From Flavobacterium sp. N502536 (GTDB lineage: Bacteria > Bacteroidota > Bacteroidia > Flavobacteriales > Flavobacteriaceae): DNA of 64,000 nt. Below are positions 42,675-51,267 of the stretch, piece after piece. The notes under the pieces were generated by a model. That model worked only from the letters and a program-made list of their open reading frames with translations, had not been told where the DNA came from and did no database searches. Where the stretch lies: contig NZ_CP110011.1 of NCBI RefSeq assembly GCF_025947345.1, forward strand, positions 4,030,001 through 4,094,000, given 5' to 3'. Positions within the stretch are counted from its first letter, which is position 1, and every line of letters begins with the position of its first letter. The position numbers and the translations under genes are program-made.

Positions 42675-43593
42675 TATACTTGATATTTAGGGTGATAACG
42701 AGAATCGATAAAATTCCGAAGAATAAAATGAGTTTTAAAATGCGGCTTAAATGATGAAATTCTTTTGGATGTTTTGCACCAAATATTTTTACAATAAAGT
42801 AGAGCAGAGGCGCTAAAACAAAGGCAAAAGCATAAAAAGTAGCAATAAAGAGCTTATTTTCGACAAAATAGGTATTGATGTAAAGCAGACAGGAGATAAA
42901 AGGAACGATGGCAAAACCTAACGCTATTTTTGACGCTCTGCTAATTCCGATTGCAATAGGAAGGGTATTCATTCCCTGATTGTAATCACCATTCACATCT
43001 TCAATGTCTTTGACTATTTCTCGAATAAAATTGATCATAAAGGCAAATAAAGCATAATCGGTTAAAATCGAGAACATACTCGCCATCTGTGCCTGATTTT
43101 CAGAAGTTGTGGCAGGAAAGAGGTCGAAAACCCCGATAATCAATACACTTGCAGAAAGCAGTAACGCGACAACAAAATTCCCCAGTATCATAATTTGCTT
43201 TAAAGTGGTCGCATAAAAATAAAGAAGCGAGGCAATCAAAATAAAGAACGAAGCAAACATGGGCCTAAAAATGATATTAGACAATAGGAATCCAATAGCA
43301 ACACCAGTAATGTTTAGTCCGATATAAATGTTGTAGGCGGTGGTTTCAGAAATTCCTTTACCAATTACAACATCATTGGGCTTGTTGATGCTGTCGGTCG
43401 CAACATCATATATATTATTGATGACATAACCCGCTGCAGCCAGTAAAACGGTACTTAAAACCAATAGTCCATATTGCCAGTCGGCCAAAGCTAAAGGGAT
43501 GTTTTGTTGTTTTAAGAAAGCATAACGAAATAATACCTGCATAAAAGCAAGCATCAGTAGGTTTTTGTATCGAATGAGTTTGAGGAATTTCAT
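42667..43593 (-). CDS. UbiA family prenyltransferase (GGGP synthase-like)
   Basis: A 308-residue membrane enzyme with about eight helices and the two Asp motifs of UbiA enzymes: NNIYDVATDSINKPNDVV (about 60-77) and KDIEDVNGDYNQGMNTLP (about 195-212). The words are like those of Bacteroidota proteins labelled geranylgeranylglycerol-phosphate geranylgeranyltransferase. The actual acceptor is not certain; it is not the menaquinone enzyme, since a distinct menA occurs at 59680. Coupled to maf by an 8-bp overlap. Confidence 0.88.
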   Translation of the reverse strand: MKFLKLIRYKNLLMLAFMQVLFRYAFLKQQNIPLALADWQYGLLVLSTVLLAAAGYVINNIYDVATDSINKPNDVVIGKGISETTAYNIYIGLNITGVAIGFLLSNIIFRPMFASFFILIASLLYFYATTLKQIMILGNFVVALLLSASVLIIGVFDLFPATTSENQAQMASMFSILTDYALFAFMINFIREIVKDIEDVNGDYNQGMNTLPIAIGISRASKIALGFAIVPFISCLLYINTYFVENKLFIATFYAFAFVLAPLLYFIVKIFGAKHPKEFHHLSRILKLILFFGILSILVITLNIKYNA

Positions 43594-43599
43594 TTTTTT

Positions 43600-43717
43600 G
43601 AGGTACTAAGGTTCTGAGGGGCTAGGTTTTTTTTGTGAGATGTAGATTGTAAGATGTTATATGTGAAATGTAATCCGCAATCTATAATCTAAAATCTACA
43701 ATCTGCAATCTGCAATC
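43600..43717. repeat. two word-repeat families side by side
   Basis: 43600-43633 carries GAGGTACTAAGGTTCTGAGG, sharing vocabulary with 26481-26624. Then 43640-43717 carries period-7 words: GATGTAGATTGTAAGATG on one side and ATCTACAATCTGCAATCTGC on the other, which pair as inverted arms. The block fills the gap between the KdsC and UbiA genes and abuts the KdsC stop codon. Confidence 0.85.
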
Positions 43718-43718
43718 A

Positions 43719-44246
43719 TTAATCGTGTTTCCCGCTAAAATGTTCCATCCATTTTCCCTGAACTTTCATTACTTGTTCGATTACATCACGGGCAGCGCCT
43801 TTTCCTCCATTTACATGTGAGATGTAACGGCAAATGTTTTTGATCTCCGGGCTGGCATCTTGCGGACAGGTTGGCAAACCTACTAATTTCATTACGTGAA
43901 AATCCGGTATGTCGTCACCCATATACAAAACCTGCTCCGGTTTGATGTTGTAAGTATCGGTGTATTCTTTAAAAGTTTCTACTTTATCAGGAGTTCCTAA
44001 ATGAATGTCTGTAATTCCTAAATTACGCAAACGAACACGGACTCCTTCATTGCTTCCGCCTGAAATAATGCAAACATTATAGCCGCTTTCAACTGCCGCT
44101 TTCATTGCATAACCATCACGAATATTCATCGTACGCAGGATCTCTCCTTCATTGGTTACAAAAACCGAACTGTCTGTAAGTACGCCATCAACATCAAAAA
44201 CAAACGTTGTGATGTCATTCATTATTTCTTTATAATTTTTTGCCAT
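43719..44246 (-). CDS. kdsC: KdsC-type HAD-IIIA phosphatase
   Basis: A 175-residue small HAD phosphatase with TTFVFDVDGVLTDSSVF (motif I, about 13-29), IISGGSNEGV (motif II), GTPDKVETFKE (Lys) and MGDDIPDFHVMKLVGLP (motif IV). It lacks a cap domain, as expected of the tetrameric KdsC family. KdsC removes phosphate from KDO-8-phosphate in the lipopolysaccharide inner-core pathway. Its start overlaps the DUF2520 gene's end by 17 bp. Very similar sugar-acid phosphatases exist, so the KDO role is likely but not certain. Confidence 0.9.
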   Translation of the reverse strand: MAKNYKEIMNDITTFVFDVDGVLTDSSVFVTNEGEILRTMNIRDGYAMKAAVESGYNVCIISGGSNEGVRVRLRNLGITDIHLGTPDKVETFKEYTDTYNIKPEQVLYMGDDIPDFHVMKLVGLPTCPQDASPEIKNICRYISHVNGGKGAARDVIEQVMKVQGKWMEHFSGKHD

Positions 44247-44991
44247 TATGCTGTATAGATTGTGTTAGTATTTTATAAATATTCTTTTGATTTTCATGGG
44301 TTAAATACTCCAAATGCGCTTCAATTGTGGTAGAATCTTTGCGTTTTGCAGGTCCCGTTTGTGCATCCGCCGGGGCTAAAGTATTTATTTTTTGAGCAGT
44401 TTCCTGAATTAAAGGTTTTAAAACTTCAAAGGGCACCTGATGCTCTTTGCAAATCTCCTGTCCGATTTGATAAAGATGATTGGTGAAATTATTCACAAAA
44501 ACGGCTGCAACATGCAATGCTTTTCTTTGGCCGGAATTTATGGGATAAACGGCTTGCGAAATGCTTTTGGCAACACTTTCTAGAACGCGATAATCAAAGG
44601 TGTTTTCGGCCTCCAGACACATTGGAATGGTGGAGAAATCAACTTCCTTATTTTTTGAAAATGTTTGAAGCGGATAAAAAACACCTTTTCTGTTTTTAGC
44701 ATCCAAAACATCAAGCGAAGCTGCGCCTGAGGTGTGAACTATAACTCGGTTTTGAAAAGGCAGTTGTTTTGAAACCTCTGAAATCGCATTGTCAGAAACA
44801 GCAATGATATAGAGATCAGCTTCAAGGAGGGAGTCAAAATCATTTACAATTTTTTCAAAACTAACTAAAGAAGCAAGAGCTTCTTTTTTTCTGGAAAACA
44901 CCTGCACAATTTCTACCGCTTCGCTTTTAGAGAAAGCTTTTATCAAATGTTGGGCAACATTTCCGGAACCAATTATTGAAATTCGAATCAT
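44230..44991 (-). CDS. Rossmann-fold DUF2520 protein
   Basis: A 253-residue protein. The NAD(P)-binding motif IIGSGNVAQHLIKAF opens it, DLYIIAVSDNAISE and VHTSGAASLDVL follow, and the C-terminal DUF2520 part includes FYPLQTFSK and ALHVAAVFVNNFTNHLY. The fold is like that of pyrroline-5-carboxylate or ketopantoate reductases, but the substrate is unknown. A -7-like TAATTTTG (45003-44996, minus) lies only 4 bp before the ATG, so a leaderless or very short-leader mRNA is possible. First gene of the five-gene operon. Confidence 0.9.
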   Translation of the reverse strand: MIRISIIGSGNVAQHLIKAFSKSEAVEIVQVFSRKKEALASLVSFEKIVNDFDSLLEADLYIIAVSDNAISEVSKQLPFQNRVIVHTSGAASLDVLDAKNRKGVFYPLQTFSKNKEVDFSTIPMCLEAENTFDYRVLESVAKSISQAVYPINSGQRKALHVAAVFVNNFTNHLYQIGQEICKEHQVPFEVLKPLIQETAQKINTLAPADAQTGPAKRKDSTTIEAHLEYLTHENQKNIYKILTQSIQHNGKKL

Positions 44992-44999
44992 AGTGCAAA

Positions 45000-45271
45000 A
45001 TTAGCATTATTTTTTTTAAAGAGAATAAACACGATGGAACTTTAGCCATAGATGATACTGATTACAATGATTCTGCTGATTTGTTCAATAAGGTAATACT
45101 CTAAATGAAGTTTATAAAAGGAGATGAATCTTTCTTTTTAATCCTATAAACTGTGGTATAAAAAGCAAATTTCTGATGCCGGATTATAGCTTTGTAAAGT
45201 TTAGCGTACGCTTTTGCGAAATCAATTTAGTTTGATGGGCTTTTTTAGTTTTTATTAACAAATCACAAATA
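45000..45271. other. gene-free stretch before ccsBA
   Basis: No coding frame of gene-like composition on either strand. I see scattered -7-like TAGCTTTG (45187-45194), and the proper ccsBA promoter begins at 45272. Otherwise nothing recognisable. Confidence 0.5.
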
Positions 45272-45300
45272 TTGAGAGTCAACATTTTTAAGTACTTTTG
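45272..45300 (+). promoter_or_regulatory. promoter of the ccsBA gene
   Basis: TTG (45272-45274), 18-bp spacer, TACTTTTG (45293-45300), with the ATG 31 bp further. Confidence 0.68.
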
Positions 45301-45331
45301 TGGCACTTTTATACAATGTAATTCCTTAAAA

Positions 45332-48300
45332 ATGGATAAAAAAATATTCTCTTTTTTGTTTTCTACACGATTAATGGCTGTTCTTTTTTTAACATTCGCA
45401 ATTGCAATGGGTGTTGGAACTTTTATCGAAAGTAAGTACAACACAGATACAGCCCGAATTTTAATTTACAATACCTGGTGGTTTGAGGCGATAATGGTCT
45501 TTTTCCTGATCAATTTCTTCGGAAACATCAAACGTTACCAACTACTAAAAAAAGAAAAATGGGCAACGCTGTTATTGCACCTTGCTTTTATCTTTATTCT
45601 TTTGGGAGCTTTTATTACCCGTTATATCAGTTACGAAGGTATGATGCCTATTCGTGAAGGTGCTGCCGAAAATCAAATTTACTCCGATAAAACATTCTTA
45701 ACGGTTTTTGCAGATGGAGAATACAAAGGCGAAATGAAACGCAGAGTTTTTGAAAAAAACTTATTGTTTTCGCCGGTTACTAACAATGATTTTACGCTTT
45801 CCGGAAAATTCGACGAAACTCCTTTTGAAGTGACGTATGTGAATTATATCATGGGAGCTACCGAAACCATAAAACCGGATCCAAAAGGAACTTTATACCT
45901 TAAAATGGTAGAAGCAGGATCTGGCGGACGTGAAGAACACTTTTTGAAAGAGGGTGAAGTACAAAACATCCATAACGTACTATTTGCTCTGAACAAACCA
46001 ACTGCCGGAGCGATCAACATCAATACTACAGGTGAAAAATATACCATTCAAACGCCTTTTGAAGGAGAGTTTATGCGAATGGCTGATAAATTAAAAGGTG
46101 CTGTAACCAAAGATAATGTGCAGCCATTGATGATGCGTTCTTTGTACAGTATTGGTGATATTAGAATTGTATTTCCGGATCCTGCTGTCAAGGGAGTAAT
46201 AGATTATCAATCGAATAACGACTTTAGAGCAAAATCACACCATGATGCTTTGATTGTAAAAGTTAAAGCGGACGGACAGGAAAAAGAAGTAAGACTTTTG
46301 GGTTCTAAAGGTAGTGTAGGGGAGCCTCAGACCGTTAAAATCGGAAAAATTGAGTACAGTTTATTCTACGGAAGTAAAGCATATATCTTGCCTTTTAAAA
46401 TAAAATTAAACGATTTTATTGCTACAAAATATCCGGGAACTGAGAAAAGTTACTCTTCTTTTGAAAGTAAAGTAACCGTTCAGGATTCTACAGAAACATT
46501 TAATGCTGATATTTATATGAATCACGTTTTAGATCATAAAGGATACCGATTCTTCCAGTCATCCTTTGATCCGGACGAGAAAGGAACTGTATTGTCTGTA
46601 AATCACGATTCATGGGGAACTAACATTACTTATTTCGGTTATTTTATGTTGTACATTGGTTTGATGGCTATTATGTTTACCAAACATTCCCGTTTTGGCG
46701 ACTTGAAACGCAAATTAGAAGGCGTGAAAAAGAAAAAAGAAAAATTGATCACGATATTGGTTTTAATGATTGGTTTAAGTGGTTTTGCTCAGGCACCGCA
46801 TGTTCATACACCGGGTCATGAACACAATCACAACACGGATCCTAACGATCACGCCAATCATGCACCTGCTCCGCCAAGTCAGAAACAATTAGACTCTTTA
46901 TTGACTATTTACAAAGCTCCTGAAGCTCATGCCGCTAAATTTGGTCGTTTGATCATTCAGGATGCTGGTGGTAGAATGAAGCCTATTAATACTTTCTCAT
47001 CTGAATTACTTAGAAAAGTGAGTCAGAGCGATACGTATAACGGAATGAATTCGGATCAGGTGTTTTTGTCTATGACACAATATGCTCAGGTTTGGATACA
47101 GGTTCCACTTGTTTATTTGAGAGCCGGAAATGACAGTATTCGTAAAATTATCGGGGTAGAGAAAACCGCTAAACACGCTCCTTTTGTTAAGTTTTTTGAT
47201 GCCAATGGAAATTATAAACTTTCACCATTTTTAGACGCAGCATACAAAGTAGGAAATCCAAATCAGTTTGAGAAGGATTTTATGGATACGGATAAAAGAG
47301 TTAATTTAATGGAATCTGCTTTAAGCGGTAGTATTCTGAAAATATTCCCTATTCCGAATGATCCAAATCACAAATGGGTTTCGTATCTGGAAAGACAGCA
47401 GGGAGGATTTAAAGGAATGGATTCGACTTATGTTACTCAGATTCTGCCAATGTATTTTAGTGCTTTGAATAATGGTTCGATTTCTAAAAACTTTACTACA
47501 GCCGATCAGTTGGTCGAAAGTATTAACGGTTTTCAAAAGAAATTTGGAAGTAAAGTACGACCAAGTGAGGAAAAAATTGACGCTGAAATAGCCTACAACA
47601 AATATGATATTTTCAAAAAATTACCGTTTTGGTACCTTACTGTTTCGGCTTTCATGTTGATTTTTACCATTGTAAATATCTTTTTTGAGAAGAAATGGCT
47701 TCGCATAACGATCAACGGTTTTCATGTACTGGTAGGATTACTATTTGCTCTGCATACTTTAGGGCTTGTAGCGCGCTGGTACATTTCAGGTCATGCTCCA
47801 TGGAGTAATGCTTACGAGTCTATTATCTATGTAGCCTGGGCGACGATGTTCTTTGGGTTGGCTTTTGACAGAAAATCGAAACTTACCGTAGCTTCATCCG
47901 CTTTTGTGACTGCAATGATCGTAATGGCTGCTTATATGAACTGGATTGATCCGGAAATTGCAAACTTACAGCCGGTACTGAATTCTTATTGGTTAATGAT
48001 TCACGTAGCAGTAATTGTAGGTAGTTATGGTCCGTTTGCGTTAAGTATGATTTTAGGTTTTGTAGCTTTGGTATTGATTTTCTTTACCAATGAAAAAAAC
48101 AAAACCAAAATGGATTTGAACATTAAAGAGATTACTTATATCAATGAAATGTCACTTACAATTGGTTTAATCATGCTAACAATTGGTAACTTCCTGGGCG
48201 GTCAATGGGCCAACGAAAGTTGGGGACGTTATTGGGGATGGGATCCAAAAGAAACCTGGGCTTTAATCTCGATTATGGTATATGCTTTTGTTATTCACGC

Positions 48301-48538
48301 TCGTTTTGTACCGGCTCTTAGAGGAAAATGGTTCTTTAACTTAATGAGTATGTATGCTTTTATCTCTATTTTGTTTACCTATTACGGGGTAAATTTCCAC
48401 TTAGTAGGCTTACATTCGTATGCTACCGGAGAAGCACATTCTTTAAGCTGGATTTGGTATTCATTAGGAGTGATCTCGATTATTGGAGCAATCACATATC
48501 CTAAGCACCGCAAGCATTATAAAAGCAAGAAAAAGTAA
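45332..48538 (+). CDS. ccsBA: cytochrome c biogenesis protein, CcsB/ResB-CcsA fusion
   Basis: A 1068-residue fusion. The N-terminal part is ResB/CcsB-like (FAIAMGVGTFIESKYNTDTA, periplasmic domain, EKGTVLSVNHDSWGTNITYF). A periplasmic linker rich in His/Asn/Pro (HVHTPGHEHNHNTDPNDHAN) follows at about 487-512. The C-terminal CcsA part has the heme-handling WWD motif (WGRYWGWDPKETW) and conserved His in transmembrane segments. The protein exports heme and ligates it to apocytochromes (system II). ATG 45332 fits the promoter; the open frame extends 60 bases upstream. The His-rich linker may bind heme or metal, a point inferred from composition. Confidence 0.95.
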   Translation: MDKKIFSFLFSTRLMAVLFLTFAIAMGVGTFIESKYNTDTARILIYNTWWFEAIMVFFLINFFGNIKRYQLLKKEKWATLLLHLAFIFILLGAFITRYISYEGMMPIREGAAENQIYSDKTFLTVFADGEYKGEMKRRVFEKNLLFSPVTNNDFTLSGKFDETPFEVTYVNYIMGATETIKPDPKGTLYLKMVEAGSGGREEHFLKEGEVQNIHNVLFALNKPTAGAININTTGEKYTIQTPFEGEFMRMADKLKGAVTKDNVQPLMMRSLYSIGDIRIVFPDPAVKGVIDYQSNNDFRAKSHHDALIVKVKADGQEKEVRLLGSKGSVGEPQTVKIGKIEYSLFYGSKAYILPFKIKLNDFIATKYPGTEKSYSSFESKVTVQDSTETFNADIYMNHVLDHKGYRFFQSSFDPDEKGTVLSVNHDSWGTNITYFGYFMLYIGLMAIMFTKHSRFGDLKRKLEGVKKKKEKLITILVLMIGLSGFAQAPHVHTPGHEHNHNTDPNDHANHAPAPPSQKQLDSLLTIYKAPEAHAAKFGRLIIQDAGGRMKPINTFSSELLRKVSQSDTYNGMNSDQVFLSMTQYAQVWIQVPLVYLRAGNDSIRKIIGVEKTAKHAPFVKFFDANGNYKLSPFLDAAYKVGNPNQFEKDFMDTDKRVNLMESALSGSILKIFPIPNDPNHKWVSYLERQQGGFKGMDSTYVTQILPMYFSALNNGSISKNFTTADQLVESINGFQKKFGSKVRPSEEKIDAEIAYNKYDIFKKLPFWYLTVSAFMLIFTIVNIFFEKKWLRITINGFHVLVGLLFALHTLGLVARWYISGHAPWSNAYESIIYVAWATMFFGLAFDRKSKLTVASSAFVTAMIVMAAYMNWIDPEIANLQPVLNSYWLMIHVAVIVGSYGPFALSMILGFVALVLIFFTNEKNKTKMDLNIKEITYINEMSLTIGLIMLTIGNFLGGQWANESWGRYWGWDPKETWALISIMVYAFVIHARFVPALRGKWFFNLMSMYAFISILFTYYGVNFHLVGLHSYATGEAHSLSWIWYSLGVISIIGAITYPKHRKHYKSKKK

Positions 48539-48555
48539 GAAATAATAATTCACAT

Positions 48556-48592
48556 AAAAAAAAGATTCAGTTTTTAGCTGAATCTTTTTTTT
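48556..48592 (+). terminator. terminator of ccsBA
   Basis: AAAAAAAAGATTCAG, loop TTTTTAG, CTGAATCTTTTTTTT. A and T flanks let it serve the convergent DoxX gene as well. Confidence 0.9.
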
Positions 48593-48610
48593 ATGTCTAA
48601 ACTGAAGTAT

Positions 48611-48991
48611 TTAGTTTTCTTTTTTTAACCCATTAGGATACATAATTGCCAGTAATACGACAATGAGTAAAAAATTATACTCCATACCATTTCTTCCGCC
48701 ACCCACTACAAACCAGCCTTCCTGAAAATGAACCAGAATTATTCCCATAATTAAGATCAGTATAGTGACAAATCCAGCCAGTTTAATGTATTTATTAAAA
48801 AGTAGTAGCAGTGCCGCCACAACATGCGACAATTTAATAGACCAGGCCAGAAAAACGCCAAAAGGTGCGAAACCAATCTGATTGAGGTATAAATTTCCAA
48901 AATCGTTAATTCCGTTATTAAACATTCCGAAAACAGAATGGGTAAGGAGGATAAGAGCAACTGCAATTCTTAGAAGTAAAGTTCCATTCAT
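48611..48991 (-). CDS. DoxX family membrane protein
   Basis: A 126-residue protein with four membrane segments: LLLRIAVALILLTHSVFGMF, FGVFLAWSIKLSHVVAALLL, AGFVTILILIMGIILVHFQEG and LLIVVLLAIMY. The RIAVALILLTHSVFG opening is characteristic of the DoxX/SURF4 group. Its function is mostly undefined; DoxX relatives act in thiosulfate oxidation or oxidative stress. Single gene, convergent with ccsBA and sharing the terminator at 48556. Confidence 0.9.
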   Translation of the reverse strand: MNGTLLLRIAVALILLTHSVFGMFNNGINDFGNLYLNQIGFAPFGVFLAWSIKLSHVVAALLLLFNKYIKLAGFVTILILIMGIILVHFQEGWFVVGGGRNGMEYNFLLIVVLLAIMYPNGLKKEN

Positions 48992-49035
48992 GATTTAATT
49001 GGTTTATTGGTAAGGTTTATATATTGAAAGTAATA

Positions 49036-49072
49036 AAAAAAAAACGCATATTGAATTGAATATGCGTTTTTT
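49036..49072 (-). terminator. terminator of the sigma/anti-sigma operon
   Basis: ACGCATATT (49044-49052), loop GAATTG, AATATGCGT (49059-49067), with A run before and T run after. Confidence 0.85.
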
Positions 49073-49092
49073 AAGTTTTGTGATAGGCTGTT

Positions 49093-49881
49093 TTAAACTT
49101 TTCCTAAAGTATACAATTGTTCCATAGTAGGCGTTAAGCTTCCTCCTGCAGGTTCTAAAGTAATTCCAAAAGCCTCTGCTGAGTCGGTTTGATTTACAGC
49201 AAATATTTTTTGATTGTTTCCTTCAAAGTTATCTAGTAAACCAATACTGGTAGGGGTTAGTACCGGACTTAGTTTTAAAGCCCAAACCTGATACACCATA
49301 CCTTTTGGCGGTTTAGGTAAACCGGCAGCATCGATATAGGTAGTTTTCGTTTCTTTGTTCCAGTACACTTTTGCAAATGAACCTGGAGAAACCGCTTGTC
49401 CGCCAAGGGTTACACCTGTGTTTTTGATGTCTCTTACAATAGTCAGACTTTTTTCGGTTTGCTTGTTCTGCTGATCTAAGAAAGCATAATCTTTTTCAAT
49501 TTTGTTTTTCTCCGTACCAACAGTTGCAATAGCTTCTTTTGATTTTGTCAATTCTAAAGTTTGATATCCAAAACCTAAGAGCAGCAATACTGCCGCGGCC
49601 CAGCCTACATATTGAGACCAGCTTGAAGCAGGTTTCATTTCGACTACTTTGCCGTGTTTCAGCTCTAAACGGGCTTTTATCTTCTCAAAGTTGGCTACCG
49701 AGTGAAAAGGAGAGAAACTTGATGATAAAGCTACGATAGCTTTTTCGATCGAAACAATTTCCTCTTCAACTTCCGGGTTTTTCTTAGCCAGCTCGGCTAT
49801 TTCCAGATTTTCAGTTTCGGTCAATAAACCGTAAACATATAGTTCCAGAATTCCTGATTCTATGTACTCTTTTGCTTCCAT
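49093..49881 (-). CDS. anti-sigma factor, RskA-like
   Basis: A 262-residue protein: N-terminal anti-sigma zinc-less helical part (MEAKEYIESGILELYVYGLL, EEIVSIEKAIVAL), a single membrane segment (YVGWAAAVLLLLGFGYQ, about 91-107), a coiled periplasmic segment, and the RskA C-terminal domain (GQAVSPGSFAKVYWNKETKT, PKGMVYQVWALKL, ITLEPAGGSLTPTMEQLYTL). It should hold the adjacent ECF sigma factor at the membrane. Its start codon overlaps the sigma stop by one base (TAATG), so the two are made together. The signal that releases sigma is unknown. Confidence 0.93.
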   Translation of the reverse strand: MEAKEYIESGILELYVYGLLTETENLEIAELAKKNPEVEEEIVSIEKAIVALSSSFSPFHSVANFEKIKARLELKHGKVVEMKPASSWSQYVGWAAAVLLLLGFGYQTLELTKSKEAIATVGTEKNKIEKDYAFLDQQNKQTEKSLTIVRDIKNTGVTLGGQAVSPGSFAKVYWNKETKTTYIDAAGLPKPPKGMVYQVWALKLSPVLTPTSIGLLDNFEGNNQKIFAVNQTDSAEAFGITLEPAGGSLTPTMEQLYTLGKV

Positions 49882-50411
49882 TATATTTTTAGATAATTTC
49901 TTAAATCGTTAATACAGTTTCTGTTTTGCGTTTTGATCGTTCCCAAAGGCAGTGCCAATTCTTCTGAGGCTTCTTGTTGGGTATATCCTTTAAAAAATAA
50001 TAAATCTATAATCTCAATACATTTTGGTTTCAATTTTTTTACAAATTCTTGTATTCCAATAGTATCAATTCTATTAACGAGTTTATTACTGTCGTCTAAC
50101 AGATTTACGAAATTATCTGAAGAAAGGTTTTTTTGACTGTTATTAAAATTTTTGGATCTTAACTTATCGATGGAAGTATTGCGGGCAATATTAAGGATCC
50201 AGGTGTAAAACCTTCCTTTACTTTCATTATAGGAGTCGATGTTTTTCCAGATTTTAACAAAAACTTCCTGCAAAACATCTTCGGCTTCTTCCCGGTTTTT
50301 GATCAGAACATTGATCACCGAAAATAAACTTTTCGAGTACATATCGTACAAATGGGTAAAAGCTCTTTCGTCTTTTTTGTAAATTAAAACTAATAATTCT
50401 TCCTGACTCAT
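49881..50411 (-). CDS. ECF sigma-70 family factor
   Basis: A 176-residue sigma factor: region 2 (FTHLYDMYSKSLFSVINVLI, EEAEDVLQEVFVKIWKNIDS) and region 4 (LPLGTIKTQNRNCINDLRN) are clear. It directs RNA polymerase to a regulon under control of the downstream anti-sigma factor. It is similar in layout to SigK/RskA pairs. The gene starts next to a long unclaimed stretch (50412-50763) that includes its promoter; I could not find a clear TAnnTTTG box there, which fits autoregulation by its own sigma. Confidence 0.93.
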   Translation of the reverse strand: MSQEELLVLIYKKDERAFTHLYDMYSKSLFSVINVLIKNREEAEDVLQEVFVKIWKNIDSYNESKGRFYTWILNIARNTSIDKLRSKNFNNSQKNLSSDNFVNLLDDSNKLVNRIDTIGIQEFVKKLKPKCIEIIDLLFFKGYTQQEASEELALPLGTIKTQNRNCINDLRNYLKI

Positions 50412-50763
50412 AAGCTGGGGTTTTTAAGTTGAAACAAAATTTTGGAAATATATTGTGTAACCTGAGATAAAGATAATTTATTTTTTTCTGAAATTTTACT
50501 TTTTTTTAACAGTCCAAAACCTAGTAAAATAAGGGTTTTGAAAAAAATATCACTTTTTTTTGATTTTTTTAAAACCAAAAACAATCCAATTACGTAAATG
50601 CTATTATAACATCAGAATAATAATTACGAAAATAGCAAGAGGCTGAAAATGAAGATGATTTCGATTATTTAAAAGTATTTCTGAGGACAGAAAGGCTGAT
50701 AAAAATTAACATTTAAAAAGAATTAATTGTAAAGTAAATCTCAATAAATAAAATTTGATTGTC
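50412..50763. other. AT-rich stretch between sigma gene and small secreted peptide
   Basis: No gene-like frame. This must hold divergent promoters for the sigma gene and the 52-residue peptide. No standard box stands out, so an ECF-type promoter is possible. Confidence 0.4.
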
Positions 50764-50922
50764 ATGAACGGCTTAAACAAATTAAAAATACTGATCGTAG
50801 GTCTGACCGCAGTGTTAGCATTCCAGGGATTTAATAAAAGTGATTTTCGCAGACAGCTTGCTCAGTATGATCATAAGAATTCAGAGATTGTAACAAACGA
50901 TAATACATTATTTAGGAATTAG
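50764..50922 (+). CDS. 52-residue secreted or membrane peptide
   Basis: The frame reads MNGLNKLKILIVGLTAVLAF, then QGFNKSDFRRQLAQYDHKNS and EIVTNDNTLFRN, followed by stop. A hydrophobic head resembles a signal peptide or a single membrane helix; the polar tail has no known motif. It faces away from the sigma/anti-sigma genes. A regulon member role is inferred only from location. Confidence 0.55.
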   Translation: MNGLNKLKILIVGLTAVLAFQGFNKSDFRRQLAQYDHKNSEIVTNDNTLFRN

Positions 50923-51145
50923 TAGATAAGTTGATGTCATCGGACTTCCACAGTAAAATTGAATTTAGAATTCCGGAAGCCCACTTCTTGCCCAGAATGA
51001 ACATAAACGCCATAAAAAAATATACTCCAAAGGGACTGGAATTTTGAAAAGTATCCGCACTATAACCGGGACATCAACTGTATTTAATATAAAAATATAA
51101 AAGATAAGAACGATTAATTCATGGTTTGATTTGTTTGTATGGGGG
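50923..51145. other. gene-free stretch between the small peptide and a terminator
   Basis: No gene-like frame on either strand. It is AT-rich apart from GGAAGCCCACTTCTTGCCC near 50980. A terminator ends it at 51146. Confidence 0.4.
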
Positions 51146-51184
51146 GAAGCCTAACGTCTGATTAACGTTAGGCTTCATTTTTTT
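51146..51184 (+). terminator. terminator
   Basis: GAAGCCTAACGT (51146-51157), loop, ACGTTAGGCTTC (51165-51176), then a run of T. It ends the transcript that includes the 52-residue peptide. Confidence 0.88.
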
Positions 51185-51267
51185 ATTTAACTTATGTTTA
51201 GTAAAAATATAGCAAGTAAAGTCATTTGGAGAAGGAGAATTTAACTAATTTTATAAAAAATTAAACA

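Noticed and set aside
45184..45444. Minus-strand frame overlapping the ccsBA start
   Set aside because: It covers the ccsBA promoter and N-terminus, has Lys/Asn/Ile-rich random composition and no family signal.
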